Positions 1 through 5,945 are shown, counted from the stretch's first letter. The stretch is DNA of 5,945 bases from an uncultured Oxalobacteraceae bacterium (GCA_937996605.1 CALKVB010000262.1:1-5945), one strand, 5' to 3'. The notes: a model not told the origin generated them from the sequence alone. Made by a program: numbers and translations.

Positions 1-455
1 GCAAGCTTGACGCCGATAACCGATCAGCCAAAGCTTTACCCTTCACCGCTTTATTGGAAAGTCCCAATCCTACGCGCGACGGTGAATTGTTGTGGCGTGT
101 CTCTCTGCCTTTTATGGGACTGTTGTTGATGTTGTTGGCAATTCCATTGGGTTATGTAAATCCGCGTGTTGGTCGCTCGGCCAATTTGATCGCGGCACTG
201 ATATTTGTCTCCATCAATATCACAATGCTTAATATGTTACAGATGGCAGTGGTCAATGGACGTTTGAGTTTCTGGCGCGCCTCATGGCCTATGCATTTTC
301 TGGTGGCGACTTTGGTCACGATATTTTTCTTGTGGCGTTTGAAAGTGAATAGCCGTCTGCATCCGAGTGGTTTATGGTCCCGCTTTAAGGCATGCTTCCG
401 TAGTGAGCGCCGCTGTGATACTGCTTTGCCTAAGGACACAGGAGGTGCGGCATGA
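1..455 (+). CDS. lptF: LptF, LPS export permease (3' part, cut by the window start)
   Basis: The reading frame is open from base 3 to the TGA at 453-455 (150 residues), so this is the C-terminal part of a longer protein and the TTG at 54 is not its start. LptF is an inner-membrane subunit of LptB2FG, the ABC transporter that lifts lipopolysaccharide out of the inner membrane into the Lpt bridge. The visible part has the three C-terminal membrane helices: around 'LPFMGLLLMLLAIPLGYV', 'LIAALIFVSINITMLNML' and 'HFLVATLVTIFFLWRL'. The family signature ELLWR..LP, followed by AIPL.YVNPR.GRS, lies at the first of these helices and marks LptF rather than LptG. The tail after the last helix is basic and probably cytoplasmic. 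The stop overlaps the lptG start (ATGA), as expected for two subunits of one complex. Identification is from remembered family sequence. Confidence 0.93.
   Translation, partial: KLDADNRSAKALPFTALLESPNPTRDGELLWRVSLPFMGLLLMLLAIPLGYVNPRVGRSANLIAALIFVSINITMLNMLQMAVVNGRLSFWRASWPMHFLVATLVTIFFLWRLKVNSRLHPSGLWSRFKACFRSERRCDTALPKDTGGAA
440..445 (+). promoter_or_regulatory. Ribosome binding site of lptG
   Basis: A perfect AGGAGG lies 6 nt before the ATG at 452, inside the last codons of lptF. It fixes the lptG start and, with the ATGA stop/start overlap, suggests translational coupling of the two permease genes. Confidence 0.85.
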
Positions 456-1582
456 GTGTATTGCAACGTTATTTTGGACAAGAAATCCTACGCGCAGTTT
501 TCTTCGTTTTGTTAGCCTTATTGGTTTTGACCTCTTTCTTTGATTTGATGGCAGAACTCGGTTCCGTCACCAAAGAGGGTTATCGAATTGGGCATGCATT
601 TATGTATATCGGCCTGACTTTGCCAGGTAAAGCCTATGACTTGATGCCGATTGCGGTACTGATCGGTTCGATTTATGTGCTAGCGCAGTTTGCAGCGAAT
701 TCGGAATTTACCATCATGCGTGCGGCGAGCATGTCCTCATGGAAAGCCGCGCAAATTTTGATGCGTATTGCCTTAATTTTTATCGCTTTAACTTTTCTTT
801 TAGGTGAAGTGATTGCGCCAAAATCGGAGAAGTTTGCCAAGGCCCTCAAAGCCGATGCGCAGGGTGGGCCTTTAACCCAAGAGTTTCGTAGTGGTATGTG
901 GACCAAAGATTTAATTCGTGAAAATGGCTTAAATGGTGCGGTACTCGGCGTGCGTTTTTTAAACGTGAATAAAGTGTCGCAAAGCCGTGAACTTTTAGGC
1001 GTTAAAATTTACGAGTTCGACAAAGATTTTCAGTTGATTCGACAAATCAATGCGGCAAAAGGCGAATACGTGCGCTCTCACGTGTGGAAGCTTTCTACTG
1101 TCGTCGAAACCAGCTTTCCTAAAAATATTGCGAGCGAAGATATTTTGGCTGCGAATACACAAAAGTTCGAAACCAAAGAATTGATTTCTGAGATTACGCC
1201 AAATATTTTGTCGGTGTTGTTCATCGAGCCTGATCGTATGTCGGCTTATGAACTATCGTCTTACACGCAACATTTGGCTGAGAATAAGCAATCGACTAAA
1301 CGCTACGATATGGCATTTTGGAAAAAATTGACCTATCCCGTCTCGATACTGGTGATGATGGCCTTAGCCCTACCGTTCGCGTACTTGCATGCTCGTGATG
1401 GCGGTATTAGTTTGCGTATTTTTAGCGGCATCATGTTAGGTATGGTGTTCTATCTAGTGAATAGTCTGTTCTCACATTTAGGTCTGATTAACACTTGGCC
1501 ACCTTTGTTAACAGCTCTATTCCCGAGTTTTATTTTTTCTCTTTTAGCGTTAACCGGATTACGTTACGTTGAGCGACATTAA
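452..1582 (+). CDS. lptG: LptG, LPS export permease
   Basis: This 376-residue protein is the second membrane subunit of the LptB2FG lipopolysaccharide exporter and is close to the usual family length of about 360. Six hydrophobic segments can be seen: residues about 12-34, 62-82, 102-122, 292-314, 321-346 and 349-371. The three-plus-three pattern flanks a soluble stretch (about 125-290) that corresponds to the periplasmic beta-jellyroll domain. The family motif around residues 63-95 (DLMPIAVLIGS, then NSEFTIMRAASMS) covers helix 2 and the cytoplasmic coupling region that contacts the LptB ATPase. The ATG at 452 is preferred because AGGAGG lies 6 nt upstream and it overlaps the lptF stop. No truncation or missing block is visible. 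Confidence 0.95.
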   Translation: MSVLQRYFGQEILRAVFFVLLALLVLTSFFDLMAELGSVTKEGYRIGHAFMYIGLTLPGKAYDLMPIAVLIGSIYVLAQFAANSEFTIMRAASMSSWKAAQILMRIALIFIALTFLLGEVIAPKSEKFAKALKADAQGGPLTQEFRSGMWTKDLIRENGLNGAVLGVRFLNVNKVSQSRELLGVKIYEFDKDFQLIRQINAAKGEYVRSHVWKLSTVVETSFPKNIASEDILAANTQKFETKELISEITPNILSVLFIEPDRMSAYELSSYTQHLAENKQSTKRYDMAFWKKLTYPVSILVMMALALPFAYLHARDGGISLRIFSGIMLGMVFYLVNSLFSHLGLINTWPPLLTALFPSFIFSLLALTGLRYVERH

Positions 1583-1614
1583 ATTCGCAAATCCAATCAA
1601 GCGAGTCTTAAAGC

Positions 1615-1992
1615 ATGGCAGACAAGGCAATCATTTTATTCGCGCATGGCGCTAGGGCAGAGGCGTGGGCGAGACCTTTTCGACGTCTGCAAGCTATGCT
1701 ACAGGCGCAGAAGCCCGAACTTAGCGTTGAGTTGGCTTTCTTGGAATTTATGAGCCCCAGTTTGCCTGAGTTGGCCGAAACACTGGTATCTTCGGGCATC
1801 ACAGAAATGCACTTAGTGCCGATTTTTCTTGGGCAGGGCGGCCACGTGATGCGTGATCTGCCACTGATGATAGAAGAAATTCGGGGAAAATTTCCGGATG
1901 TGAAAATGTGCCAAGCCGAAGCTGCTGGTGAAGACGAATTGGTTTTGCAAGCGATATGCGATTACTGCTTACGTAGTTCACAAGAGTACTGA
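1615..1992 (+). CDS. cbiX: Short CbiX/SirB-type sirohydrochlorin chelatase
   Basis: This 125-residue single-domain protein fits the short-form CbiX (CbiXS/SirB) family, about half the length of double-domain chelatases. Members insert Co2+ or Fe2+ into sirohydrochlorin. Both metal-binding histidines of the family are visible: H11 in 'ILFAHGAR' and H77 in 'VPIFLGQGGHVMRDLP'. The FLEFMSPSLPE segment (42-52) is also typical. There is no His-rich tail or Fe-S cysteine cluster. The neighbouring uroporphyrinogen methyltransferase and sulfate assimilation genes favour iron insertion for siroheme, but sequence alone does not decide the metal. The gene starts 32 nt after lptG on the same strand and may share its transcript. 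The start is the first ATG; only a weak GAG at 1603-1605 could serve as ribosome binding site, so translation may be low. Confidence 0.88.
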   Translation: MADKAIILFAHGARAEAWARPFRRLQAMLQAQKPELSVELAFLEFMSPSLPELAETLVSSGITEMHLVPIFLGQGGHVMRDLPLMIEEIRGKFPDVKMCQAEAAGEDELVLQAICDYCLRSSQEY

Positions 1993-1998
1993 AGATTC

Positions 1999-2406
1999 TT
2001 ACTGTAGATTGGCTCTTCGAATTGCCTCAGCTAATTCTTTGTCGCTAAGCATGATATGTGAGGTGAGCCAAAATCTCAGCAGTTCAGCCGTTTCACTCGC
2101 GATTCTTCGCTTACCTCCATGAAATTCATTGTGCAAGTCTTCGACCCGCGCTAACAACTTGCGGTGTTGCTCTTGATGTGGCTTGATCTTGTGATAGCCA
2201 ATTGCAGCCATTAATTCTTCTTCTTTTTGAAAATGCTCCTGCGTATATACAAGTAGTGTTTGTAATATTTGTTCTAGCCTATCAATTTCTTGGTCTTGCG
2301 CTGCTACAACTCCGAACTCGTTGACCAACTGAATGAGGTGCTTATGATCCTCGTCAATACTTGGGTTTTCGACGCTCAGTTGCGGATTCCACTCAAAAAA
2401 AGTCAT
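1999..2406 (-). CDS. Bacteriohemerythrin (single-domain O2-binding protein)
   Basis: This 135-residue protein is a stand-alone hemerythrin, whose four-helix bundle holds a non-heme di-iron centre that binds O2 reversibly. All seven expected ligands are present: H21 (IDEDHKHL), H58 and E62 (EHFQKEE), H77 and H81 (PHQEQH), and H117 and D122 (HIMLSDKEL). The N-terminal FFEWNP is also typical. The residue before H21 is Asp where Gln is more common (DxQH). There is no signal peptide, membrane helix or fused signalling domain, so it should be a soluble cytoplasmic protein for O2 storage, delivery or sensing. The actual role cannot be read from sequence. It converges with the chelatase gene at a 6-nt gap and has its own upstream region. 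The start is the only ATG fitting the family N-terminus; no good Shine-Dalgarno is seen. Confidence 0.94.
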   Translation of the reverse strand: MTFFEWNPQLSVENPSIDEDHKHLIQLVNEFGVVAAQDQEIDRLEQILQTLLVYTQEHFQKEEELMAAIGYHKIKPHQEQHRKLLARVEDLHNEFHGGKRRIASETAELLRFWLTSHIMLSDKELAEAIRRANLQ

Positions 2407-2434
2407 GTTCAGTCGTGTCTACTTGGCACATAGG

Positions 2435-2447
2435 TCCAGTGAATAAA
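2435..2447 (-). promoter_or_regulatory. Possible -10 element and start site for the hemerythrin gene
   Basis: On the - strand TTTATT (complement of 2442-2447) matches the sigma-70 -10 consensus at four of six positions, and transcription would start near 2435. No good -35 hexamer lies at 16-18 nt. The centre of the 2464-2485 dyad would lie about 40 nt upstream of this start, the position of a class II activator site. This is a weak match judged by eye. Confidence 0.25.
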
Positions 2448-2463
2448 TGCTAGACAAAGTCAG

Positions 2464-2485
2464 CGTGTGAATTTGATGTTACACG
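2464..2485. promoter_or_regulatory. Dyad symmetry, candidate operator of the hemerythrin gene
   Basis: CGTGTGA (2464-2470) faces TTACACG (2479-2485) across 8 nt; six of seven positions pair perfectly and one is G/T. The dyad lies 58-79 nt upstream of the hemerythrin ATG. The TGTGA...TTACA form resembles sites of CRP/FNR-family regulators, but the gap is 8 nt rather than the 6 nt of a classical CRP site. An operator or a small hairpin near the 5' end are both possible. Confidence 0.35.
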
Positions 2486-2639
2486 AGTTTTCTGCAAGCG
2501 CTAGTAGAGCCAAGTTTTGACCTATCTTTGATGTCAAATAACAACAGAATACTGCTGACTATTATTTCTTGATAATGAATCTTTATTACTAATTTCTAAA
2601 AAAGTTAGGGTTCTGTGATTTCGAGGTGGTGTGGGGCAG

Positions 2640-2663
2640 CGATTATGATCTTAGATCGTATCG
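2640..2663. repeat. Imperfect inverted repeat with 3-nt loop
   Basis: The arms at 2640-2650 and 2654-2663 form ten pairs (one G/T) with one bulged T around the loop TTA, centred on GATC-TTA-GATC. Neither side is followed by a T run on its own strand, so it does not look like an intrinsic terminator. It lies in the middle of the gene-free region and its role is unknown. Confidence 0.5.
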
Positions 2664-2742
2664 AGTAAAAGAAATTTAGATGCGGTGGGAGCAAGCCCAG
2701 CATCGAATGAGGTCATAATTTTGAAAGTTGAGGCAACCGCAA

Positions 2743-2770
2743 AATCCTTATTTGTACAACGATAGGGATT
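2743..2770 (-). terminator. Inverted repeat, weak candidate terminator of the cys operon
   Basis: AATCCTTAT (2743-2751) faces ATAGGGATT (2762-2770), with nine pairs on the + strand including one G/T; on the - strand transcript that pair is a C/A mismatch. The loop contains the perfect palindrome TTGTACAA (2752-2759). Read on the - strand, the hairpin lies about 56 nt past the cobA stop and is followed by only four T residues. The stem is AT-rich, so termination would be weak. A regulator site is the alternative. Confidence 0.3.
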
Positions 2771-2825
2771 AGAATTTCTGAAAAAGCCGCATTGATTGGC
2801 AGAACGAGCACATTTTTGTGTTGAT

Positions 2826-3566
2826 CTAAGAGGATATATTTCTTGTCCGCATGGACTCGCCCATCATGACTAATACTGGCCCATCACATGCCGGTAAGCC
2901 TTGCGCTAATTCGGCAAGCGTGATGTGCAGATGCTTCTCTTCTGGGCGAGAACAGCTTTCGATAATGACCACGGGATGCGTGCCGGGAAAACCTTTCGCC
3001 AACATACGGGTTGCAGTCAGTATCGCTTCGCGACCGCCCATGTATTGAATCAGTGTATCGCAATCGGGAATACGGGTTTCTTCTGTTTCACCTGGCGCGG
3101 TGCTGGAAGTAAAGAGGGCAACGCTGCGGGCCACACCGCGTTTTGTTAGCGGTAATTGCACACTGGCAGCGGCCGCCATTGCGGTGGTGATGCCAGGGAC
3201 GATTTCAAAACGAATACCTGCTTGTTCGAGTGCGCGCATTTCTTCATCGGCACGACCGAATAACATGGGGTCGCCCCCTTTCAGCCGCACTACAGTTTGA
3301 TATTGTTGTGCCGCTTCGACTAACTGTTGGTTAATGTGCTCTTGAGCTGCGGAGCGTTGACCACTACGTTTGCCGACCGAAACTTTGATCGCTTGTGGGC
3401 ACAGCGCCAGCATATCTGCTGTGACGAGCGCATCGTGCAAGACGATGTTGGCCTGAGCTAACAGGCGGGCACCGCGAACGGTAATCAGGTCCGCCGCACC
3501 AGGGCCGGCACCGACTAGATAGACGGTGCCGAGCTGTTCATCATTTGATTCAGTATTGTTAGTCAA
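2826..3566 (-). CDS. cobA: Uroporphyrinogen-III C-methyltransferase (SUMT)
   Basis: This 246-residue enzyme transfers two methyl groups from S-adenosylmethionine to uroporphyrinogen III, giving precorrin-2, the entry to siroheme and cobalamin. Family motifs appear in order: GAGPG at 19-23 with DLITVRGA after it, LHDALV at 43-48, VRLKGGDPMLFGR at 93-105, VPGITTAMAAAA from 123, and GPVLVMMGE near the C-terminus. It is the methyltransferase alone, without the dehydrogenase/ferrochelatase half found in CysG, so those steps need other genes; the chelatase at 1615-1992 can supply one. The start is a TTG: an in-frame TGA lies three codons upstream and no ATG or GTG precedes the GAGPG motif. GGGA lies about 10 nt before it. 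It overlaps cysN by 8 nt, which suggests coupled translation and a dedicated role in siroheme supply for sulfite reduction. Confidence 0.93.
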   Translation of the reverse strand: MTNNTESNDEQLGTVYLVGAGPGAADLITVRGARLLAQANIVLHDALVTADMLALCPQAIKVSVGKRSGQRSAAQEHINQQLVEAAQQYQTVVRLKGGDPMLFGRADEEMRALEQAGIRFEIVPGITTAMAAAASVQLPLTKRGVARSVALFTSSTAPGETEETRIPDCDTLIQYMGGREAILTATRMLAKGFPGTHPVVIIESCSRPEEKHLHITLAELAQGLPACDGPVLVMMGESMRTRNISS

Positions 3567-4905
3567 GACGTATCATTCCCGCAGCCACAGTTTGATGGGT
3601 GACTTCGTCGATCAAGATAAATGCGCCAGTACTACGCGTAGCATCATAAGCATCTGCCGCCAGAGCCTGTTGCACATTGATATTGACACGAGCGATGTCG
3701 TTCAATTTAAGTGTATCAGTAGTGCGGCGTTCTTGGGTATTGATATCAAGCAGTGTGTCTACCGATGCAACACGTGCTGCCACTTGGCGTGTCGTATGTT
3801 TCAGCCAATATTTACGACGGCCATCGAGCGCTTCTTCAGATAACCAGCAAATGTCGGCAACCACTTGTTTGAGCACGGTTGCAGGGCGATCGGCCGACGC
3901 TAACATATCACCACGTGAGATATCGACATATTCATTTAGTAAAATCGTGACCGATTGACCGACCACCGCGGTTTGCTGCGAGCCATTGAGGGTTTGAATA
4001 TCTTTTACTGTTGCCGTTTGCCCAGAAGGTTGCACGACAATAGCATCACCGATACTAATCTTGCCCGCTTCAACGCGACCCATGTAACCACGGAAATCGT
4101 TGGCTTCATGGCCATTGTGGCGTGCCACTAATTGTACTGGGAAGCGGAAAGCTTCATCGTGGCATTCATCGTAGACACTCAGTGATTCGAGCAATTCGAT
4201 CAGGGTAGGGCCTTGATACCAACTGAGTTTATCACTCGCTGTCACCACGTTATCGCCAGCCAATGCGGACAAAGGAATCGGATGCACATCTTTCAGTCCA
4301 AGTTGTGCAGCGAAAGTTTGGTAAGCCGCAACGATACGGTCGTAAACAGTTTGATCGTAATTGACTAAATCCATTTTATTGATAGCGACGATCACATGCT
4401 CGATTTGCAAGAGATGGGCAATAGTCGAATGACGTTTGGTTTGCGTGAGTAACTCTACGCTGCCATCGTCACCGAGTTTGACTTTGGAGACGTCGATCAA
4501 AATGATCACCGCGTCAGCAGTCGACGCACCTGTCACCATATTGCGTGTGTATTGCTCATGGCCCGGTGTGTCAGCGATGATGAATTTGCGTTTTGGGGTC
4601 GCGAAATAGCGATAAGCAACGTCAATCGTAATCCCTTGTTCGCGTTCCGCCTCTAAACCATCGGTCAGCAACGATAAGTCTATCGTATCGCCGACTGTGC
4701 GTTTGTGCTTCGCTTTGGAAATGGCATTAAGTTGATCTGCAAAAATGCCTTTGCTGTCGAACAGCAAACGACCAATTAAAGTACTCTTGCCATCATCGAC
4801 GGAACCCGCGGTAATGAAACGTAGTAATCCGCGCTCGCGGCTAGTGTCGATAATTGCTGTTTGGTTTGGCGATTGTTGTAATTGCGTGTTTGTTTGCGTA
4901 CTCAT
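3559..4905 (-). CDS. cysN: Sulfate adenylyltransferase subunit 1 (CysN GTPase)
   Basis: CysN is the GTPase subunit of ATP sulfurylase; GTP hydrolysis drives formation of APS from sulfate and ATP by CysD. The 448 residues carry the elongation-factor-like G motifs: P-loop GSVDDGKST at 34-42, GITIDVAYRYF at 91-101 (switch I), DTPGH at 112-116 and NKMDL at 176-180. Beta-barrel domains follow, ending in the family signature TGAFILIDEVTHQTVAAGMI. No APS kinase (CysC) domain is fused at the C-terminus. The first 22 residues are a polar Gln/Thr/Ser-rich leader. Against the E. coli protein as remembered there are about nine extra, partly acidic residues after IDVSK (138-142). The ATG overlaps the cysD stop by one base (TAATG), with AAGGA 8 nt upstream. 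Confidence 0.97.
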   Translation of the reverse strand: MSTQTNTQLQQSPNQTAIIDTSRERGLLRFITAGSVDDGKSTLIGRLLFDSKGIFADQLNAISKAKHKRTVGDTIDLSLLTDGLEAEREQGITIDVAYRYFATPKRKFIIADTPGHEQYTRNMVTGASTADAVIILIDVSKVKLGDDGSVELLTQTKRHSTIAHLLQIEHVIVAINKMDLVNYDQTVYDRIVAAYQTFAAQLGLKDVHPIPLSALAGDNVVTASDKLSWYQGPTLIELLESLSVYDECHDEAFRFPVQLVARHNGHEANDFRGYMGRVEAGKISIGDAIVVQPSGQTATVKDIQTLNGSQQTAVVGQSVTILLNEYVDISRGDMLASADRPATVLKQVVADICWLSEEALDGRRKYWLKHTTRQVAARVASVDTLLDINTQERRTTDTLKLNDIARVNINVQQALAADAYDATRSTGAFILIDEVTHQTVAAGMIRLD

Positions 4906-5840
4906 TAGAAATATCCTTCTTTTTTGCGTTTTTCCATGGAAGATTCAGAAGTCTGATCATCCATACGCGTCGCGCCGCGTTCAGTAATTTGGGTCACGGC
5001 TGTTTCTTCAATAATGGCATCGACAGTGGCAGCATCAGAAGCGACTGGGCAAGTGCAAGAGATATCGCCCACCGTGCGGAAACGCACGACGCGTTTCTCA
5101 GTAACTTCACCCGCGCGTGGCGGAGTCAAATCTGTCACGGGAACCAATAAGCCATTACGTGGAATCACTTCACGTTCATGTGCGAAATAGATTGGTGGCA
5201 GTTCTAATTTTTCGCGGGCGATGTATTGCCACACGTCGAGCTCGGTCCAGTTGGAAATTGGGAACACACGCATGTTTTCGCCAGGATGCACGCGAGTGTT
5301 ATACAAGTCCCATAATTCTGGGCGCTGTGCTTTGGGGTTCCATTGACCAAACTCATCACGGAAAGAAAAAATACGTTCTTTGGCGCGTGCTTTTTCTTCA
5401 TCGCGACGGGCACCACCAATACATGCATCAAATTGATGTTCGGCGATGGTTTCTAACAAAGTGACTGCTTGCGCTGCATTGCGTGAATCAGTTTGTGGAT
5501 TACGCAAACGCACAGTGCCGCGTTTGATCGAGTCTTCAACCGAACCAACGATTAAACGCTCCCCCAGTTCTGCGACTCGCTTGTCACGAAACGTAATGAC
5601 TTCAGGGAAATTATGGCCTGTATCGACATGGACTAAAGGGAAGGGGAATTTTCCAGGGCGGAAAGCCTTTTCAGCGATGCGCAACAGCACCACAGAATCT
5701 TTGCCGCCAGAGAACAATAAGGCAGGATTGCTACACTCAGCAGCGACTTCACGCATGATGTGAATGGCTTCTGACTCTAACCAGTCCAGATGGCGATTGC
5801 TCGCGGCATCAATCAAGTTGCTTTCAACGACGGCATTCAT
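4905..5840 (-). CDS. cysD: Sulfate adenylyltransferase subunit 2 (CysD)
   Basis: CysD is the catalytic subunit of the heterodimeric ATP sulfurylase; it adenylates sulfate to APS with ATP, working with the CysN GTPase encoded next to it. The 311 residues are near the usual 300. The N-type ATP pyrophosphatase PP-loop SGGKDS is at 44-49, after HLDWLESEAIHIMREV. Other family blocks are HVDTGHNFPE, GGARRDEEKARAKER, ISNWTELDVWQYI and the C-terminal KKEGYF. The ATG at 5840 is supported by AGAGG 5 nt upstream and by the typical N-terminal length. It lies 56 nt downstream of the probable cysH stop and shares one base with the cysN start, so the cluster reads as one operon. Nothing is missing or disrupted. 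Confidence 0.97.
   Translation of the reverse strand: MNAVVESNLIDAASNRHLDWLESEAIHIMREVAAECSNPALLFSGGKDSVVLLRIAEKAFRPGKFPFPLVHVDTGHNFPEVITFRDKRVAELGERLIVGSVEDSIKRGTVRLRNPQTDSRNAAQAVTLLETIAEHQFDACIGGARRDEEKARAKERIFSFRDEFGQWNPKAQRPELWDLYNTRVHPGENMRVFPISNWTELDVWQYIAREKLELPPIYFAHEREVIPRNGLLVPVTDLTPPRAGEVTEKRVVRFRTVGDISCTCPVASDAATVDAIIEETAVTQITERGATRMDDQTSESSMEKRKKEGYF
4914..4918 (-). promoter_or_regulatory. Ribosome binding site of cysN
   Basis: AAGGA on the - strand lies 8 nt before the cysN ATG and inside the last codons of cysD. It supports the chosen start and coupling of the two subunits through the TAATG junction. Confidence 0.7.
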
Positions 5841-5845
5841 ACTAA

Positions 5846-5850
5846 CCTCT
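5846..5850 (-). promoter_or_regulatory. Ribosome binding site of cysD
   Basis: AGAGG on the - strand lies 5 nt before the ATG at 5840. It gives cysD its own initiation site in the 56-nt gap after the upstream gene and supports the start choice. Confidence 0.7.
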
Positions 5851-5896
5851 ATCTTCTCTATCTATATTTGCTGGAATTTTTAATGTACTGTGCAAA

Positions 5897-5945
5897 TCAC
5901 ACCGCGACTTGCTTGATGCGAATTAACTTACCATCAACTACATGC
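5897..5945 (-). CDS. cysH: Probable CysH (APS/PAPS reductase), last 15 codons
   Basis: A - strand frame enters from the window end and stops at TGA (5897-5899). Its readable residues are HVVDGKLIRIKQVAV, preceded by a codon ending in G. CysH proteins end with an ECG(L/I)H motif and a short tail; here the His is present and a Leu codon ending in G before it would fit. Position directly upstream of cysD is where cysH lies in many Burkholderiales. CysH reduces APS or PAPS to sulfite. The fragment is too short for certainty, and another sulfur assimilation gene is possible. Confidence 0.55.
   Translation of the reverse strand, partial: HVVDGKLIRIKQVAV

Larger units (their letters stand above)
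2407..2825. other. AT-rich intergenic region without a credible gene
   Basis: This 419-bp stretch separates the start of the hemerythrin gene from the end of cobA. No frame on either strand gives a recognisable protein; the longest local frames are a few codons to about a dozen, without good ribosome binding sites. It must hold the hemerythrin promoter (right of 2406, - strand) and any terminator of the cys operon. Three dyads lie in it, at 2464-2485, 2640-2663 and 2743-2770, entered separately. I see no tRNA, known riboswitch core or insertion sequence end. Confidence 0.7.

Noticed and set aside
54..56. TTG at 54 as the start of a 133-residue gene
   Set aside because: The frame continues open to the window edge with LptF-like residues, so this is an internal leucine codon.
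2527..2538. TTTGATGTCAAA, an FNR-like inverted repeat
   Set aside because: The half-sites are 2 nt apart, not the 4 nt of TTGAT-N4-ATCAA, and such a short dyad is likely by chance in AT-rich DNA. A second TTTGATGT at 2472-2479 adds little for the same reason.
2517..2545. TTGACC as a + strand -35 element that could drive a small RNA
   Set aside because: The hexamer at the right spacing (AACAAC) is not a -10 element, and no terminator or gene follows on that strand.
2645..2668. Tiny + strand reading frame MILDRIE
   Set aside because: Seven codons lying across a stem-loop, with no clear ribosome binding site and no downstream gene on that strand to be a leader for.
2620..2745. Possible cobalamin riboswitch ahead of siroheme or cobalamin genes
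   Set aside because: No B12-box core can be recognised, and the stretch lies downstream of cobA rather than upstream of any gene it could control.
4854..5464. Overlapping + strand frames of about 100 residues opposite cysN and cysD
   Set aside because: They lie antisense to strongly conserved genes, have no family resemblance and no ribosome binding site; they are by-products of the codons on the other strand.

Overview
The window looks like an ordinary chromosomal segment of a betaproteobacterium. The best guess is Burkholderiales, perhaps Oxalobacteraceae, because of the protein sequences and because lptF-lptG sits next to a cysH-cysD-cysN-cobA sulfate assimilation cluster. The moderate GC and AT-rich spacer would suit an Undibacterium-like genome, but that placement is from memory and was not tested.

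Left part (1-1992, + strand): the 3' end of lptF, then lptG overlapping it by 4 nt (ATGA), then a short-form CbiX/SirB-type chelatase 32 nt downstream. LptF and LptG are the membrane subunits of the LptB2FG transporter that extracts lipopolysaccharide from the inner membrane. Middle (1999-2825): a single-domain bacteriohemerythrin on the - strand, convergent with the chelatase at a 6-nt gap. It is followed by a 419-bp AT-rich stretch with no credible gene. That stretch holds three dyad symmetries, one of which is well placed to be an operator for the hemerythrin gene.

Right part (2826-5945, - strand): a tightly packed operon read from right to left. It comprises the last codons of a probable cysH, then cysD, cysN and cobA. 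cysD/cysN overlap by 1 nt (TAATG). cysN/cobA overlap by 8 nt, and cobA starts with TTG. CysD and CysN make adenosine 5'-phosphosulfate (APS) from sulfate. A CysH-type reductase would reduce APS or PAPS to sulfite. CobA makes precorrin-2 from uroporphyrinogen III, the first step towards siroheme, the cofactor of sulfite reductase. The + strand chelatase could insert iron as the last siroheme step, so the two strands probably serve one pathway. The precorrin-2 dehydrogenase and the sulfite reductase are not in the window.

I found no mobile element, CRISPR array, RNA gene or clearly novel system. The most interesting points are the hemerythrin gene between the two siroheme genes, with the chelatase on the opposite strand, and the dyads in the intergenic region.
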